A stretch of DNA of 64,000 nucleotides from assembly GCF_027579695.1 (NCBI RefSeq), contig NC_083589.1, positions 31,664,835-31,728,834 on the forward strand, in the 5' to 3' direction. Position numbers and translations under genes: made by a program. Source of the DNA: Neoarius graeffei (lineage: Eukaryota > Chordata > Actinopteri > Siluriformes > Ariidae). Positions 46,550-60,022 of the stretch are shown piece after piece. Each line of letters opens with the position of its first letter. The stretch's first letter is position 1. The notes beneath the pieces are model-generated. The model was not told where the DNA came from, searched no databases, and was given only the letters and a program-made list of their open reading frames with translations.

Positions 46550-49500
46550 CACACCGAATGCTCTTCCTGATGCAACCCTCCCCAATTTATCCAGACTGGG
46601 GACCAGCACTTAGTCTACACTGGCTTGTGTAACCCCAGTGGCTGGATATTTTACATAATCTGCATGTCTTTGACCTGTGAGAGGAAACCAGATCACTGAA
46701 AAACAAAAGCAAATCTATATGTACAGTGGTGCTTGAAAGTTTGTGAACCCTTTAGAATTTTCTATATTTCTGCATAAATATGACCGAAAACATCATCAGA
46801 TTTTCACACAAGTCATAAAAGTAGATAAAGAGAACCCAGTTAAACAAATGAGACAAAAATATTATACTTGGGCATTTATTTATTGAGGAAAATGATCCAA
46901 TATTACATATCTGTGAATGGCAAAAGTATGTGAACCTCCTAGGATTAGCAGTTAATTTGAAGGTGAAATTAGAGTCAGGTGTTTTCAATCAATGGGATGA
47001 CAATCAGGTGTGAGTGGGCACCCTGTTTTATTCAAAGAACAGGGATCTATCAAAGTCTGATCTTCATAACACATGTTTGTGGAAGTGTATCATGGCACGA
47101 ACAAAGGAGATTTCTGAGGATCTCGGAAAAAGCGTTGTTGATGCTCATCAGGCTGGAAAAAGTTACAAAACCGTCTCTAAAGAGTTTGGACTCCACCAAT
47201 CCACAGTCAGACAGACTGTGTGCAAGTGGAGGAAATTCAAGACCATTGTTACCCTCCCCAGGAGTGGTCGACCAACAAAGATCACTCCAAGAGCAAGGCA
47301 CGTAATAGTCAGCGAGGTCACAAAGGACCTCAGGGTAACTTCTAAGCAACGGAAGGCCTCTCTCACATTAGTTAATGTTCATGAGTCCACCATCAGGAGA
47401 ACACTGAACAACAATGGTGTGCATGGTAGGGTTGCAAGGAGAAAGCCACTGCTCTCCAAAAAGAACATTGCTGCTTGTCTGCAGTTTGCTAAAGATCACG
47501 TGGACAAGCCAGAAGGCTATTGGAAAAATTTTTTGTGGATGGATGAGACAAAAATAGAACTTTTTGGTTCAAATGAGAAGCATCATGTTTGGAGAAAGGA
47601 AAACACTGCATTCCAGCATAAGAACCTTATCCCATCTGTGAAACATGGTGGTGGTAGTATCATGGTTTGGGCCTGTTTTGCTGCATCTGGGCCAGGACGG
47701 CTTGCCATCATTGATGGAACAATGAATTCTTAATTATACCAGTGAATTCTAAAGGAAAATGTCAGGACATCTGTCCATGAACTGAATCTCAAGAGAAGGT
47801 GGGTCACGCAGCAAGACAACGACCCTAAGCATACAAGTTGTTCTACCAAAGAATGGTTAAAGAAGATTAAAGTTAATGTTTTGGAATGGCCAAGTCAAAG
47901 TCCTGACTTTAATCCAATCAAAATGTTGTGGAAGGACCTGAAGCGAGCAGTTCATGTGAGGAAACCCACCCACATCCCAGAGTTGAAGCTGTTCTGTACG
48001 GATGAACGGGCTAAAATTCCTCCAAGCCAGTGTGCAGGACTGATCAACAGTTACCGCAAACGTTTAGTTGCAGTTATTGCTGCACAAGGGGGTCACACCA
48101 GATACTTAAAGCAAAGGTTCACATACTTTTGCCACTGACAGATATGTAATATTGGATCATTTTCCTCAATAAATAAATGACCAAGTATAATATTTTTGTC
48201 TCATTTGTTTAACTGGGCTCTCTTTATCTACTTTTAGGACTTGTGTAAAAATCTGATGATGTTTTCGGTCATATTTATGCAGAAATACAGAAAATTCTAA
48301 AGGGCTCACAAACTTTCAAGCACCACTGTATCCCTAAATTTGTTCCATATGTATTATAAATGCTTAAAATACATATACTTGCTTCAGGCAAACAAAAGTT
48401 TGGACACGCTTTCTCATTCATTGGTTTTTCTGTATTTTGATTCTGTATTTTCTGCATTGTCGAACAATACTGAAGACATCAAAACTATGAAATAACATCT
48501 GGAACATATATGGAATTATGTGGTGAACAAAAAGTGTATAAAAAACACAATGTTTGATATTTTAGATTCTTCAAAGTAGCCAATGTTTCTCTTGATGATG
48601 CTTTGCACACTATTGGCATTATCTTAACCAGCGTCATGAGGTAGTCACCTGGAATGCTTTTCAATTAACAGGTGTGTCTCGTCAAAAATTAATTAGTGGA
48701 CGAGTTTCTTGCCTTCTTAATGCGTTTGAGATCAAATAGTAAATAATAATAAATACAGTAAATAGCCCTATTCCACACCACAACTGTAGTAATCCATGTA
48801 ATCCATCAAGAACCGCTCAACTAAGTAAAGAGAAACGACATCCATCATTACTTTAAGACATGAAATGTCTTTTCATTCAAGAAGAAATGTTGAATTAGAA
48901 GGTGTATCCAAACTTGTGACTGGTACTGTAGCTTTAACAATTTGCTAAAATGGACGGCTTGGTGATTCAAGTGATCCCAGTTCAACCCTGAGCTCAGGTT
49001 AGTGTCAGAGTTTTATGTTCTCTTCATGTCTGTGTGGTTTTCCATGGCGGTGTGTGGATAGGCTATGCTAAATTGCCTCAAAGTGTGAATGTGTATATAG
49101 CATTTAGTGGAAATATCTGAACGTTCCGGGCGGCACGGTGGTGTAGTGGTTAGCGCTGTCGCCTCACAGCAAGAAGGTCCTGGGTTCGAGCCCCGGGGCC
49201 GGCAAGGGCCTTTCTGTGTGGAGTTTGCATGTTCTCCCCGTGTCCGCGTGGGTTTCCTCCGGGTGCTCCGGTTTCCCCCACAGTCCAAAGACATGCAGGT
49301 TAGGTTAACTGGTGACTCTAAATTGACCGTAGGTGTGAATGTGAGTGTGAATGGTTGTCTGTGTCTATGTGTCAGCCCTGTGATGACCTGGCGACTTGTC
49401 CAGGGTGTACCCCGCCTTTCGCCCGTAGTCAGCTGGGATAGGCTCCAGCTTGCCTGCGACCCTGTAGAAGGATAAAGCGGCTAGAGATAATGAGATGAGA

Positions 49501-52500
49501 TGAGATCTGAACGTTCCACGAAATGTAACTATAAATGGATAAAAAGTATGATGTGTTGTTCTTTAATAAAGAATAACATTGTTAATGGCAAATTGCTGAG
49601 GAATAAATCCAGAAGAAAATATAGTAATCCACTTTGGAGTGGAAACAGCATCACACCACCGTGTTGTGTATTATTTTCCTATAACAGCATGTCCCATTAG
49701 GTTTTACTGTTATGCTTAAAGACGGAAAGGTGGAAAGATGAATGAATTAATATAATAATCTGTAAACTTCAATTAACTATTAACTACTGTAGCCTTGTAG
49801 TTCCAGTGCAAAACTCAAGAAACAGAACATGTTTAACTGATTGGCTGCAAATGGGAACTTGTGCAATTATGTATTTATTAAAAAGTATATTTATTTATAT
49901 ACGGCTTCATTTTCCCATGTTCCTCCCAATTGTTGTTCATTTGCCAATTCCCAGCCAATAGCCAACTCTCCACTATCATACAACAGATACCAAGCAGCTA
50001 TGGTACATCACAGGGAAGCATATCACTCTCAGAGGAAAGAACTCTTCAGCATGCATGTGCTCATATAAGCCTACACTTGGTTCGTGTTCCTGTGATTGAC
50101 AGAGGAGGAAAAGTATGCCATCTGTCCATCAAGAAAGTATGGTCAGTGTTGCTCTCTAGACTCCTGAGCACAGATTGCTGTCGCATTTCTAGGATTCAAA
50201 CTTGCATTCTCCTGATCATAGGGCGAACATGTTTCTGTTGCACCACTCGAGAGCCTCTGCAGATTTCAATTTTAGCTATTTTTTTCTCAGAAAGTAATGA
50301 ACATGTCTCACTTGTGGGCTTGCCAGCTGTGGGCACTGTTGCTGGCTGTTCCTTATTCCTGTGCAGGCTTTGAGGCGTGTCTCCCAACGGCTCCTCCTCT
50401 GCCAACTGATTGACCAAATCTGAGTGTACAGGTGGGGCTTCTGTAGGCTCAGCCTCTGCGAGAGTTCCATCAGTGAGCATTTGTGGTGTCTCCACCTTCA
50501 TTTGTGTTAATGGCGTGAGGAAATTGTAAGAAAGTGAAAGTTCGGTGGCACGTTGTGTGAAGTTCTCTCTTTCTGAGCTTGTGTGACTGCGTAATCGTCC
50601 ATTCAGTCCATCCTTCACACTCAGGAAGCCCCAGAGCCGCTCGATGTAGCCATCCGCATTTGGTCCAGCTTCAGCCTCCTCCACACGCCGCTTCGTTTCA
50701 CGCTCCTGTTCACTCAGAGAGACGTCTTTCTCCATTACCAGGCTGCGATCACTGTTGCTGGCCGTCACCTGCACGTGGAGGGAATCCGAGCTGCGATTGG
50801 TCAGCTTTCCGGCCACGACGATCTCGGAGCCATTGAAATAATTGGGGAAGAGGTTCTGTGTAACGTACTCGACAGCATTCTCTGAATATTCGACACGAAT
50901 ATCCGAGAGCAGGGGGGTGCCAATTTCTGTGTAGAATCTACAGATACAGAGAAAAGACTGTAAATATTAATATATTAATTAAATAAATAGAAATATTCAT
51001 TAATAATAAGTAGTGCAGCAGTTAAGAGGTTTCCACATTTTGGCATTGCTTTAATTTGTGAAAAAAAGTATTAAAAACATTTAAGGGCGGATGAATTAAT
51101 AGGGAATTAGAGTTAGAAGTTGGGATGGATGTGGTAACTTATTTGAACAAAGCTGATGTGTAACTAGGTGACTTTAATGAGGTAATTATCACCAGCACTG
51201 TGAAAAAATGTTCAAGAGAAAATAAAATCATTGAGAAACTTGGATCATCCAGAGTTTTCATTCAGATCTGACTTCTTTTAAAAAAGTTTAAAACATGATT
51301 AACTTTAAAACATTAAGTTCAATGAACTTTTTGAATTCTCAGAGATGATGATTATTACAATCCCAAATCAGAAAAAGTTGGGACGGTATGTTGAAATTGA
51401 AATTAAAATTGAAAACAATGGTTCATAAATAATCTGTATTGCACTCAAAAAATACATCACATTATTTGTTTTACCACATAGATTTTGTTGTTGTTTCCAA
51501 AATAAGCATTTTTTCAATTTTGACTGAAACTCATTTCAAAAAATGTTTTGGACAGTAAAGCATTTGCCACTTCATAATGTTCACATTCCTTCTGATAGTT
51601 AGGGACTGAAGACACCAAGTGATGAAATGTTTCAAGTGTTTTGTCCCCTTCTTCCTGCAAACAGGTCTTAAGGTGTGCAACAGTATGGAGTCGTCCTTGT
51701 CATTTTCTGTTTCACAATTCACCACACATTCTCTATTGAGAAGCAGTCAGGACTGCAGGCAGGCCAGTTTAGCACCTATACTCTCTTCTTTTCCAGTATG
51801 CCTTTGGAATATGGTTTTGCATTGTCTTCTTGAAATATGCATGGGCATCCCTGGAAAATATGTCATCTTGAAGGCAGGATATGTTACTCCAAAATCTCAA
51901 TGTACTTTTCTGCATTAATGCTCCATCACAGAAGTGTAAGTTACCTTTGCCAAGGACACCGACACAAGCCCATACCATGATAGACCCTGGCTTTTGGACT
52001 TGTTGCTGGTAACAGTCTGGATGGTCTTTTTCATATTTGGTCCGGAGCACACGGTATCCATTTCTTCCAAAGAAATGACCTGGAATACTAATTCATCTGA
52101 CCACAATACAGGTTTCCACTGTGTGATGGTCCATCCCAGAGGCCTCCAAGCCTAGAGAAGTTGACAACGCTTCTGGACACAGTTAACATAAGGCTTTCTT
52201 TTTGCACAGTACATTTTAACTGGCATTTGTGGATGTAACTCCATGTTGTAGTGCTTGACAAAGGTTTGCCAAAGTAATCCCGAGCCCATGTGGTTATATC
52301 AGATATAGATGAATGATGGTTCTTGATGCAGTGCCATCTGAGGGATCGGAGGTCACGGGTGTTCAGCTTTGGCTTGAGCCCTTGCCTTTTATGCACTGAA
52401 ATTCCTCCAGATTCTTTGAATCTTTTAATAATATTATAGAGGATATAATATAGGATGAGATATCCAAATTCTTTCATATCATTCTTTGAGGAACATCATT

Positions 52501-55500
52501 TTTAAACACTTCAATAATTTTCTGATGCACTTCTTGACAAACTGGAGATCTTCGACCCATCTTTCCTCCTCAAAGACTCGGTCTTTCCTGGATACTGATT
52601 TTGTACCAAATCATGATTACAATCACCTGTTGACATCACCTGTTTCAAATCAAATCATTATTTAATTGTTTTACCTCATTACTAGCCCTAAATTTTCCCC
52701 ATCCCAACTTTTTTGGAATGTGTTGCAGGCCTGAAATGCAGTAATGGATGTATATTAAAAAATGAAATTAATTTGACCAGACAAAACATGAAATATATTG
52801 GGTTCAGACTGTCTGAAATGAAATACAAGTCAGAGTAAATTTAGAAATCACTGCTTTCTTTTTTATTTGCATTTTCCATACCATCCCAACATTTTTTTCT
52901 GATTGGGGGTTGGGCGGCACGGTGGTGTAGTGGTGAGCACTGTTGCCTCACAGCAAAAAGGTTCTGGGTTTGAGCCCAGTGTCTGACAGCGGCCTTTCTG
53001 TGTTGAGTTTGTACGTTCTCCTCATGTCTGCGTGGGTTTCCCGCACAGTTCAAAGACATGCGGTTAGGTTAACATGGGGTGGCCTTAGGTTGAGGTGCCC
53101 TTGACCGAGGTACCTAACCCCCAACTGCTCCCCAAGCGCTGTTAGCATGGCTGCCCAGTGCTCTGGGTATGTGTGTGTGCTCATAGCTCACTTGTGTGTG
53201 TTCACTGCTTCAGATGGGTTAAATGCAGAGAGGAATTTCACAAGTGTATGTATGATGAATAAAGTTGTTCTTCTATTATTTTTATTTCATAATGCATTAT
53301 TATACATTTTGATCATTATCACATTTAAATGTAGACTAAAGTTGCTGTTTTATTGGAAAGTCTTCAAACTCCCGATCATGGTTTTATAGAATACCCTGGG
53401 AGTTATTACTAGGATATTCTGGGAAAATTAATTTTCCCAAATCCTAGTTTTTGGGCTTGTTCAGATTCCTGGCTTACCATTGTGCTTACCAATATGATAG
53501 TATGAACAAGCGGTGAACTTTGTTGGCTCGTCCAGGTGACTGCGCACTTGTTTGAATTCACAGAGGTACTTAATCTTCAACCCTTCAACCCTTGATGTGA
53601 ACCTTTGTTACAAACCCTCATGTATGGGATTTTGCCCAATCCTGTTGCTTTTTTAGTGCTTGATCTCTGACCTTTGAGATAAGCAGTAGTAAATTAGGGC
53701 TCATAGGTAAACTGCGCATGGGGCCGCAAGCCATAGTCTTTAAATACATTTCACTGCCAATTCTTATTCTCTCTCTCTCTCTCTCTCTTTATAGTATATC
53801 TTGTATGTATCATCTTTGCAGGCATATGCAACTGGTGGAACTGGACACTAATCAAAAGCTTCATTTACCATTTAAATTTAGAAAGCAGTAGAAAGCTTTT
53901 ATTTGTCACATTTACATTACAATGTGGTGAAATTATTTTCTTCACATATCCCAGCTTATTAGGAAGTTGGGGTCAAACCCAAGGGTCAGCCATGTAATGG
54001 TGCACCTGTAGCAGAGATCGCTAAGGGTCTTGCTGAAGGGCCAACAGATGCAGCTTGATGGTGCCGGGGCTTGAAACTCTGACCTTCTGATCAGTAACCC
54101 AGAGCCTTATTGTCAACTTCTTGTCAAAGGTTTAATTACAGGGTAGTGTTAATGTTCAGCCTATTCAAACATAGATAGCATGCTTTGTCAGCAGCCAGTC
54201 AGAGCAAGTCTGGGGGCAGAAACCATTAAAAGTGGTGATGACTAAAGAAATTAGAGATGAGGAGGGACTTACTGCACTCAAGAGGACAAATTCTTTGGAA
54301 TTTTATGGAAGCAAATTCAGATCATACAACCAGTCGAATTATAATTTCCACTATTATCGCATGATTGTATTGAAGTATTTTACTAAAATATTTAGCTATA
54401 CAGCTCCACCCTTCTCACCCTTTCAGCATGGCGCTAGCATTCGCATCTTCTGGAATTCTTCTCATGGTGCCACAGTTCTCCAGCGCCATGCGCTCCAGAA
54501 GCTTATAGTCAACGTCGTTGCCCATCCCGATGGTAAAGATGCAGAACTTCTCTTGCACAGCTGCCTTTGTGTTTCCCAGAATGACTGGCGTCTGGACCAC
54601 ACCCACTGTGGGACGTCCATCAGTCAGGAAGATTATGAGGGACACGCTGTTGTGATGTGGCTCCTCCTTTTGTGACAAGTAATCTCTGAGCAATGATGAG
54701 CCAGTCTGGAGGGCACTGTTAATGTCTGTGCCTGGGATTAGAGATAGAGAGAGAGATTGAAATGAATGAAAATATTTTGTAGTGTTACAACCTGACACTG
54801 AAATGGACCCAATTGTCATTATATGTCATGAATCTACACAAAACAGCACACAATATTCAATTAGCTGCCATCAGAAGTTATGTTGACTTGTGTGTAATTA
54901 AAGTGTCATGTGATCTCATGAAAATAAATACACCTGTTCTTTGAGTTTGTTCAGGAAAATTCATAAACTTACACCATCATGGAGACCAAGCTACTAAAAA
55001 AGGCTAAAGGGGGCTAGGCCACTGGCACTGAGAAACCCTGGGAGGCAGCAAGTTGGAGAATCAACAAACATGTGGAGAAGGTTCTCTGATCTGAAGAGAC
55101 CAAAATTAAACTTTTAGCCTTGGCACAAAGCATGACACTTGGCCGAAACCCAACACTGCTTATCACCCTGATGACACCTTCCCCACAGTGAAACACGGTG
55201 GTGGTAGCATCATGTTGTGGAGATGCTTTTCATTACTATGGACTATGAAACTGGTCACAGTTTGCACACTATCATCTCACTATCATAGATTTCCCATGTC
55301 ATATTTTGTTCACTTTGCATTTTACTCGCTTATATTTTTAAAACTGTTCTTGATAATAGCGTAAATAATTTGGTATAACTATACTGTGTCAGAGGAACAG
55401 AAAGAGCAAGCTGTGTGAAAGGAAATAAGACAAAGGACACAGCAATGTTATTCCATATATTTGGAAAAATTTCATTGGAAGTACTGTATATTTTATTTAG

Positions 55501-58500
55501 CATATACTGTTGCGAGTATATTGTTGACTTTTGTGACAGATTATCTTTCTCATTGTAAGATTCACTTAATCATTTTTGTGATAGTGAAGATACTCCTATG
55601 TGTGTCACATACTGTACACTTACTGTACATACACTGTACACTTTACTTGTGTTTGCAATACTGATATAAATAACAGTGATGTAGTACATGGTGTAGCAGG
55701 AGGAGAAAAAAGGATATAAGGTGTGGTACCTCCAGTCGGTGAGATCATGTAGATGAACTTCTTGGCATCACGTACATTGTTCGGCGTAACAGGCACCAGC
55801 TTGTCCAGCTGCCACACTCGCACACGGTTCGAGAAACTGACGAAATTAAAGTGATCACTTGGACGCAAGTCACCCAGGATAGTGAACAGAGCTTCTTTAG
55901 TCTTTTGGAGAAAAAGAAGGAGTATATTGCAAAAATATTGGCTATGCTTAAGTATTGGTGATTGATAAATGAGAGGAATATCAGACACGTGCTCACAGAA
56001 ATGAGCACACACCCATACACAGAGACATACTGAGTGAACAGCTCAGCTCTCACTGCATGGTAATGTGTTTAAAAAAAAATGAGGTCATTCAATAAATGGT
56101 CTGAGACAAATCTCATCACCCCACCTCACAACACTTTGCTAACAAGCATTAGTCATGAACAAGTCCACTTCTTCAAAACTCTTCATACTGTAGCTCTCTC
56201 TTTCTCTCTCTCTCTGAACAACCAAAATGCACCACAGATATGGAGAATTTTATCACAACACAAGCTCTGTGTCTCTTCTAATGAGAATAAGCAGTACGCA
56301 ATGATCAAAAGAAACCTAGTGACTTGTTTCAGGAGCAATATAATATAATTTATTCTATTCACATTCATTTGATATGAGCAACCGCTCGCACACTTTGATT
56401 GGCTACTCTATTACTAGGCTATCAGCTCATATACCGTGAGCAGAGAAAAACAAAATGGCGGTGCACATCAAGTCGGATATATCACTTTGTTATCAAGTAT
56501 TTAAAAGAAACAAAAAAAGCTAAAACGAATACAGCCCCTCTCCCCAATATCGCCTGTTCTACACTCCAGCCCAGATGGTGGCACATTTAAGTTTGGCAAA
56601 CCACCAAAAAACCCTAAAGAAGAAGAAGAAAATGGTGGCGTGTGTTGCTGAACCAACTGAGGATGAAATAAAAACTCTACTTGAAAACAAAATACAAAAA
56701 ATACAAAAAAGCAACAAAATAAGGAATGAAAGTATTTGACGGTACGAACATACCTTTTTTATTTTTCAAGAATTATTATTATTATAGCATTTTTCATAAA
56801 TTGCTAACCAGTTTGTTTACATTTTATTTGCAAAAGATAAAAATAAAATTGCTCTGTTTCTCAAAATCCACTGACTGTGGATCGAATAAAACAGTTATTC
56901 CACTGAATCTCGTCGTACATGGCTTATAGCCAACTCAGTGCTGTGCGCCTCGTCGGCTATCAGCTCATGTACGACCTGATTTCATGGAAAAATTGTTAAA
57001 GATACTTGTCATATAATGTTTTTTAGAAGTTTGTGTTGTTGACTTTCCTTTGGTTGATAGCAATGTACAGAATGGCACTTTTTCAGTAATTGTATAGAAT
57101 ATACCACAAATTGAATGTGTTAGAAATGTACAAATATCTGATTAATTAAGAGTAAGCAAAAGTGACCCCATTTCTTTATCCATCCATCCATAACCGCTTA
57201 TCCTGTGCAGGGTCGCAGGCAAGCTGGAGCCTATGCCAGCTGGCTATGGGCGAGAGGCGGGGTACACCATGGGCAAGTCACCAGGTCATCACAGGGCTGA
57301 CACATAGGGACAAACAACCATTCACACTCACATTTACGGTCAATTTAGAGCCACCAATTAGAGCCACACATGCCTAACCTGCATGTCTTTGGATTGTGGA
57401 GGAACCCAGAGTACCCGGAGGAAACCCACGCAGACACAGGGAATACATAACTCCACACAGAAAGGCCCCCATCAGCCACTGGGCTCAAACCCAGGACCTT
57501 CTTGCTGTGAGGCGACAGTGCTAACCACTAAATCACCGTGCCACCCCACCCGTTTCTTTAATGTACTGAAAATCATTGTGTGACTGAATGATGAAGGCAA
57601 AATGCCTTAGTGTAATGCCTAAGCCTTAGCCTTCCATACAGATCATCCAAAACAATAAATAGGCACTGTATGGTATGGACTGATTTTGTTGAACTTCTTG
57701 TATGATATACTTTACTGTGACCCTTTTTTAGGGTTGCTTACAAGCTGCTGTGTGAAGTGATTCAAAAATGTAAATTTAGTAGTGACTAATGCTTGTCAAG
57801 AGCTAGATTCTACTAAACACTTTTATACCACCTGTCTCATTTTGGTCCCCAGCATGGAGGCACTGGAGTCAATCACAAATACAACGTTCTTCGGTACAAC
57901 AGGCAAGTCTTTTGGGGCGAAGTAGTGCACAAAGTGTCCATCCAGCACCTAGAGAAAGCAGAGGGGTTCATGAACTTTTGTTTGCATGTGTGTGTGTGTG
58001 TGCGCGCGCGCTTGTACTTTCTACATACTGAGGACCAGAACACATTTTTTACCAACAGAGTTAGGACATTGTTGGAAAGTGAGGACATTTTGGCTGGTCC
58101 TCACTTCTTCAAAGAGCTGTTTGAGGGTTAAGACTTAGTTTTAGGGTTCAGCTTAGAATGAGGTTTAGGTTAGGGTTAGGGGAAGAGTTGGAGTTAGGCA
58201 TTTAATTGTGATGGCTAAGCTTAGGGTAAGGGGCTAGGGAGTGCATTATGTCAGTGAGTGTCCCCACAAATTTATTAACCCCATTTCCAGAAAAGTTGGG
58301 ATATTTTCCAAAATGCAGTAAAAACAAAAATCTGTGATTTGTTAATTCACGTGAACCTTTACTTAACTAACAAAAGTACAAAGAAAAGATTTTCAATAGT
58401 TTTGCTGACCAACTTAATTGTATTTTGTAAATATAAACAAAGAATTTGATGCCCGCAACACACTCAAAAAAGTTGGGACAGAGGTATTATTATCATTGTA

Positions 58501-59798
58501 TTACATCGCCTTTCCTTTTAATAACACGTTTTAATCATAAGATTTCTGGGGATACTAATTGTTGCAGTTTTCAGTGGGTATATTTGTCCATTCTTGCTTG
58601 ATACAAGACTTCAGCTGCTCAACAGTCCGTGGTGGCCGTTGTCTGATTCTCCTCTTCATAATGCACCATACTTTCTTAATAGGAGACAGATCTGGACTGG
58701 CAGCAGGCCAGTCAAGCACATGTACTCTGTGTCTATGAAGCCACGCTGTTGTAGCCCGTGCAGAATGAGGCCTGGCATTATCCTGCTCAAATAAGTATGA
58801 ATTTCCATGGAAGAAACACTGTCTTGATGAATATGTCTCTAAAAACCCAATATATGACCCAATACTGTATATCAGTGGTACCTTCACACACATGCAACTC
58901 ACCCATGCTGTGGGCACTGATGCACCCCCATACTGTCACAGATACTGGCTTTTGCACTTTTCTCTGATAACAAACCGGATGGTCGTGTCCACCTTTGGCA
59001 CTGAGAACTTGATGTCCGGTTTTCCCGAAAACAAGCTGAAATGTGGACTCATCTGATCTCAGCACACGTTTCCACTGTCCTTCGGTCCTGGCCCAGAGAA
59101 ATTGGCAGCATTTCTGCATAGAATTGATGAATGGCTTCCTCCTTGCATAATACAGTTGCATTTCTGGATGCAGTGACGGACTGTGTTAAGTGACAACATT
59201 TTTCTGATGTACTCCCAAGCCCATGTGGCTATATTTGTCATGTTAGCATGACGGTTTCTCAGGCAGTGCCGCCTGAGGGCTCGAAGATCACGCCCATTCA
59301 ACAGTGGTTTCCACCCTTGCCCTTTACACACTGAGATGTCTCAGAATTCCTTGAATCTTTTCACAATATTATGTACTGTAGATTTTGAAAGACCTCAAAT
59401 CTTTCATGAAGAAATGTTCTTTTTGAACTGAGTAACAATTCTCTCATGAATTTTGGCACAAAGGGGTGAGCCACGACCCATTCTTGCTTGCAAAGACTGA
59501 GCCTTTGGTGCTGCTCCTTTTATACCCGATCATGTCACAAATTAACCTGCTTATTGTGGATTCTTCCAAAATGGTGTTACTTGAATATCCGATAAACTTT
59601 TCAGTCTTATTTTGTCTCTGTCCCAACTTTTTTTGAGTGTGTTGCAAGCATCAAATTCTAAAACTATTGAAAATATTTTTCTTTGTATTTTGTCAGTTAA
59701 ATAAAGGTTCATGAGAATTAACAAATCACAGGTTTTTGTTTTTATTGCATTCTGGAAAATATCCCAACTTTTCTGGAAATGCGGTTTGTAGAAGTACA

Positions 59799-59850
<52 letters not shown>

Positions 59851-59965
59851 CAGAGTACTGCAGGCCAGCTGTGGGTGGAAGTGTGTCTGGGGAGAAGAAG
59901 GAATTAATTTGCTTTCTGAGCAGAAAAGACAGGAAACTAAAGAGCAAGTGCAAGAGTAAGAAAAA

Positions 59966-60022
<57 letters not shown>

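Noticed and set aside
49107..49475. Recurrent frames such as [19 protein letters not shown]
   Set aside because: They arise in every SINE copy on one strand and carry no conserved domain; they are by-products of the SINE sequence.
58140..58200. TTAGGG-like words suggesting an interstitial telomere
   Set aside because: Only a few imperfect words inside a longer interspersed repeat; no uninterrupted array.
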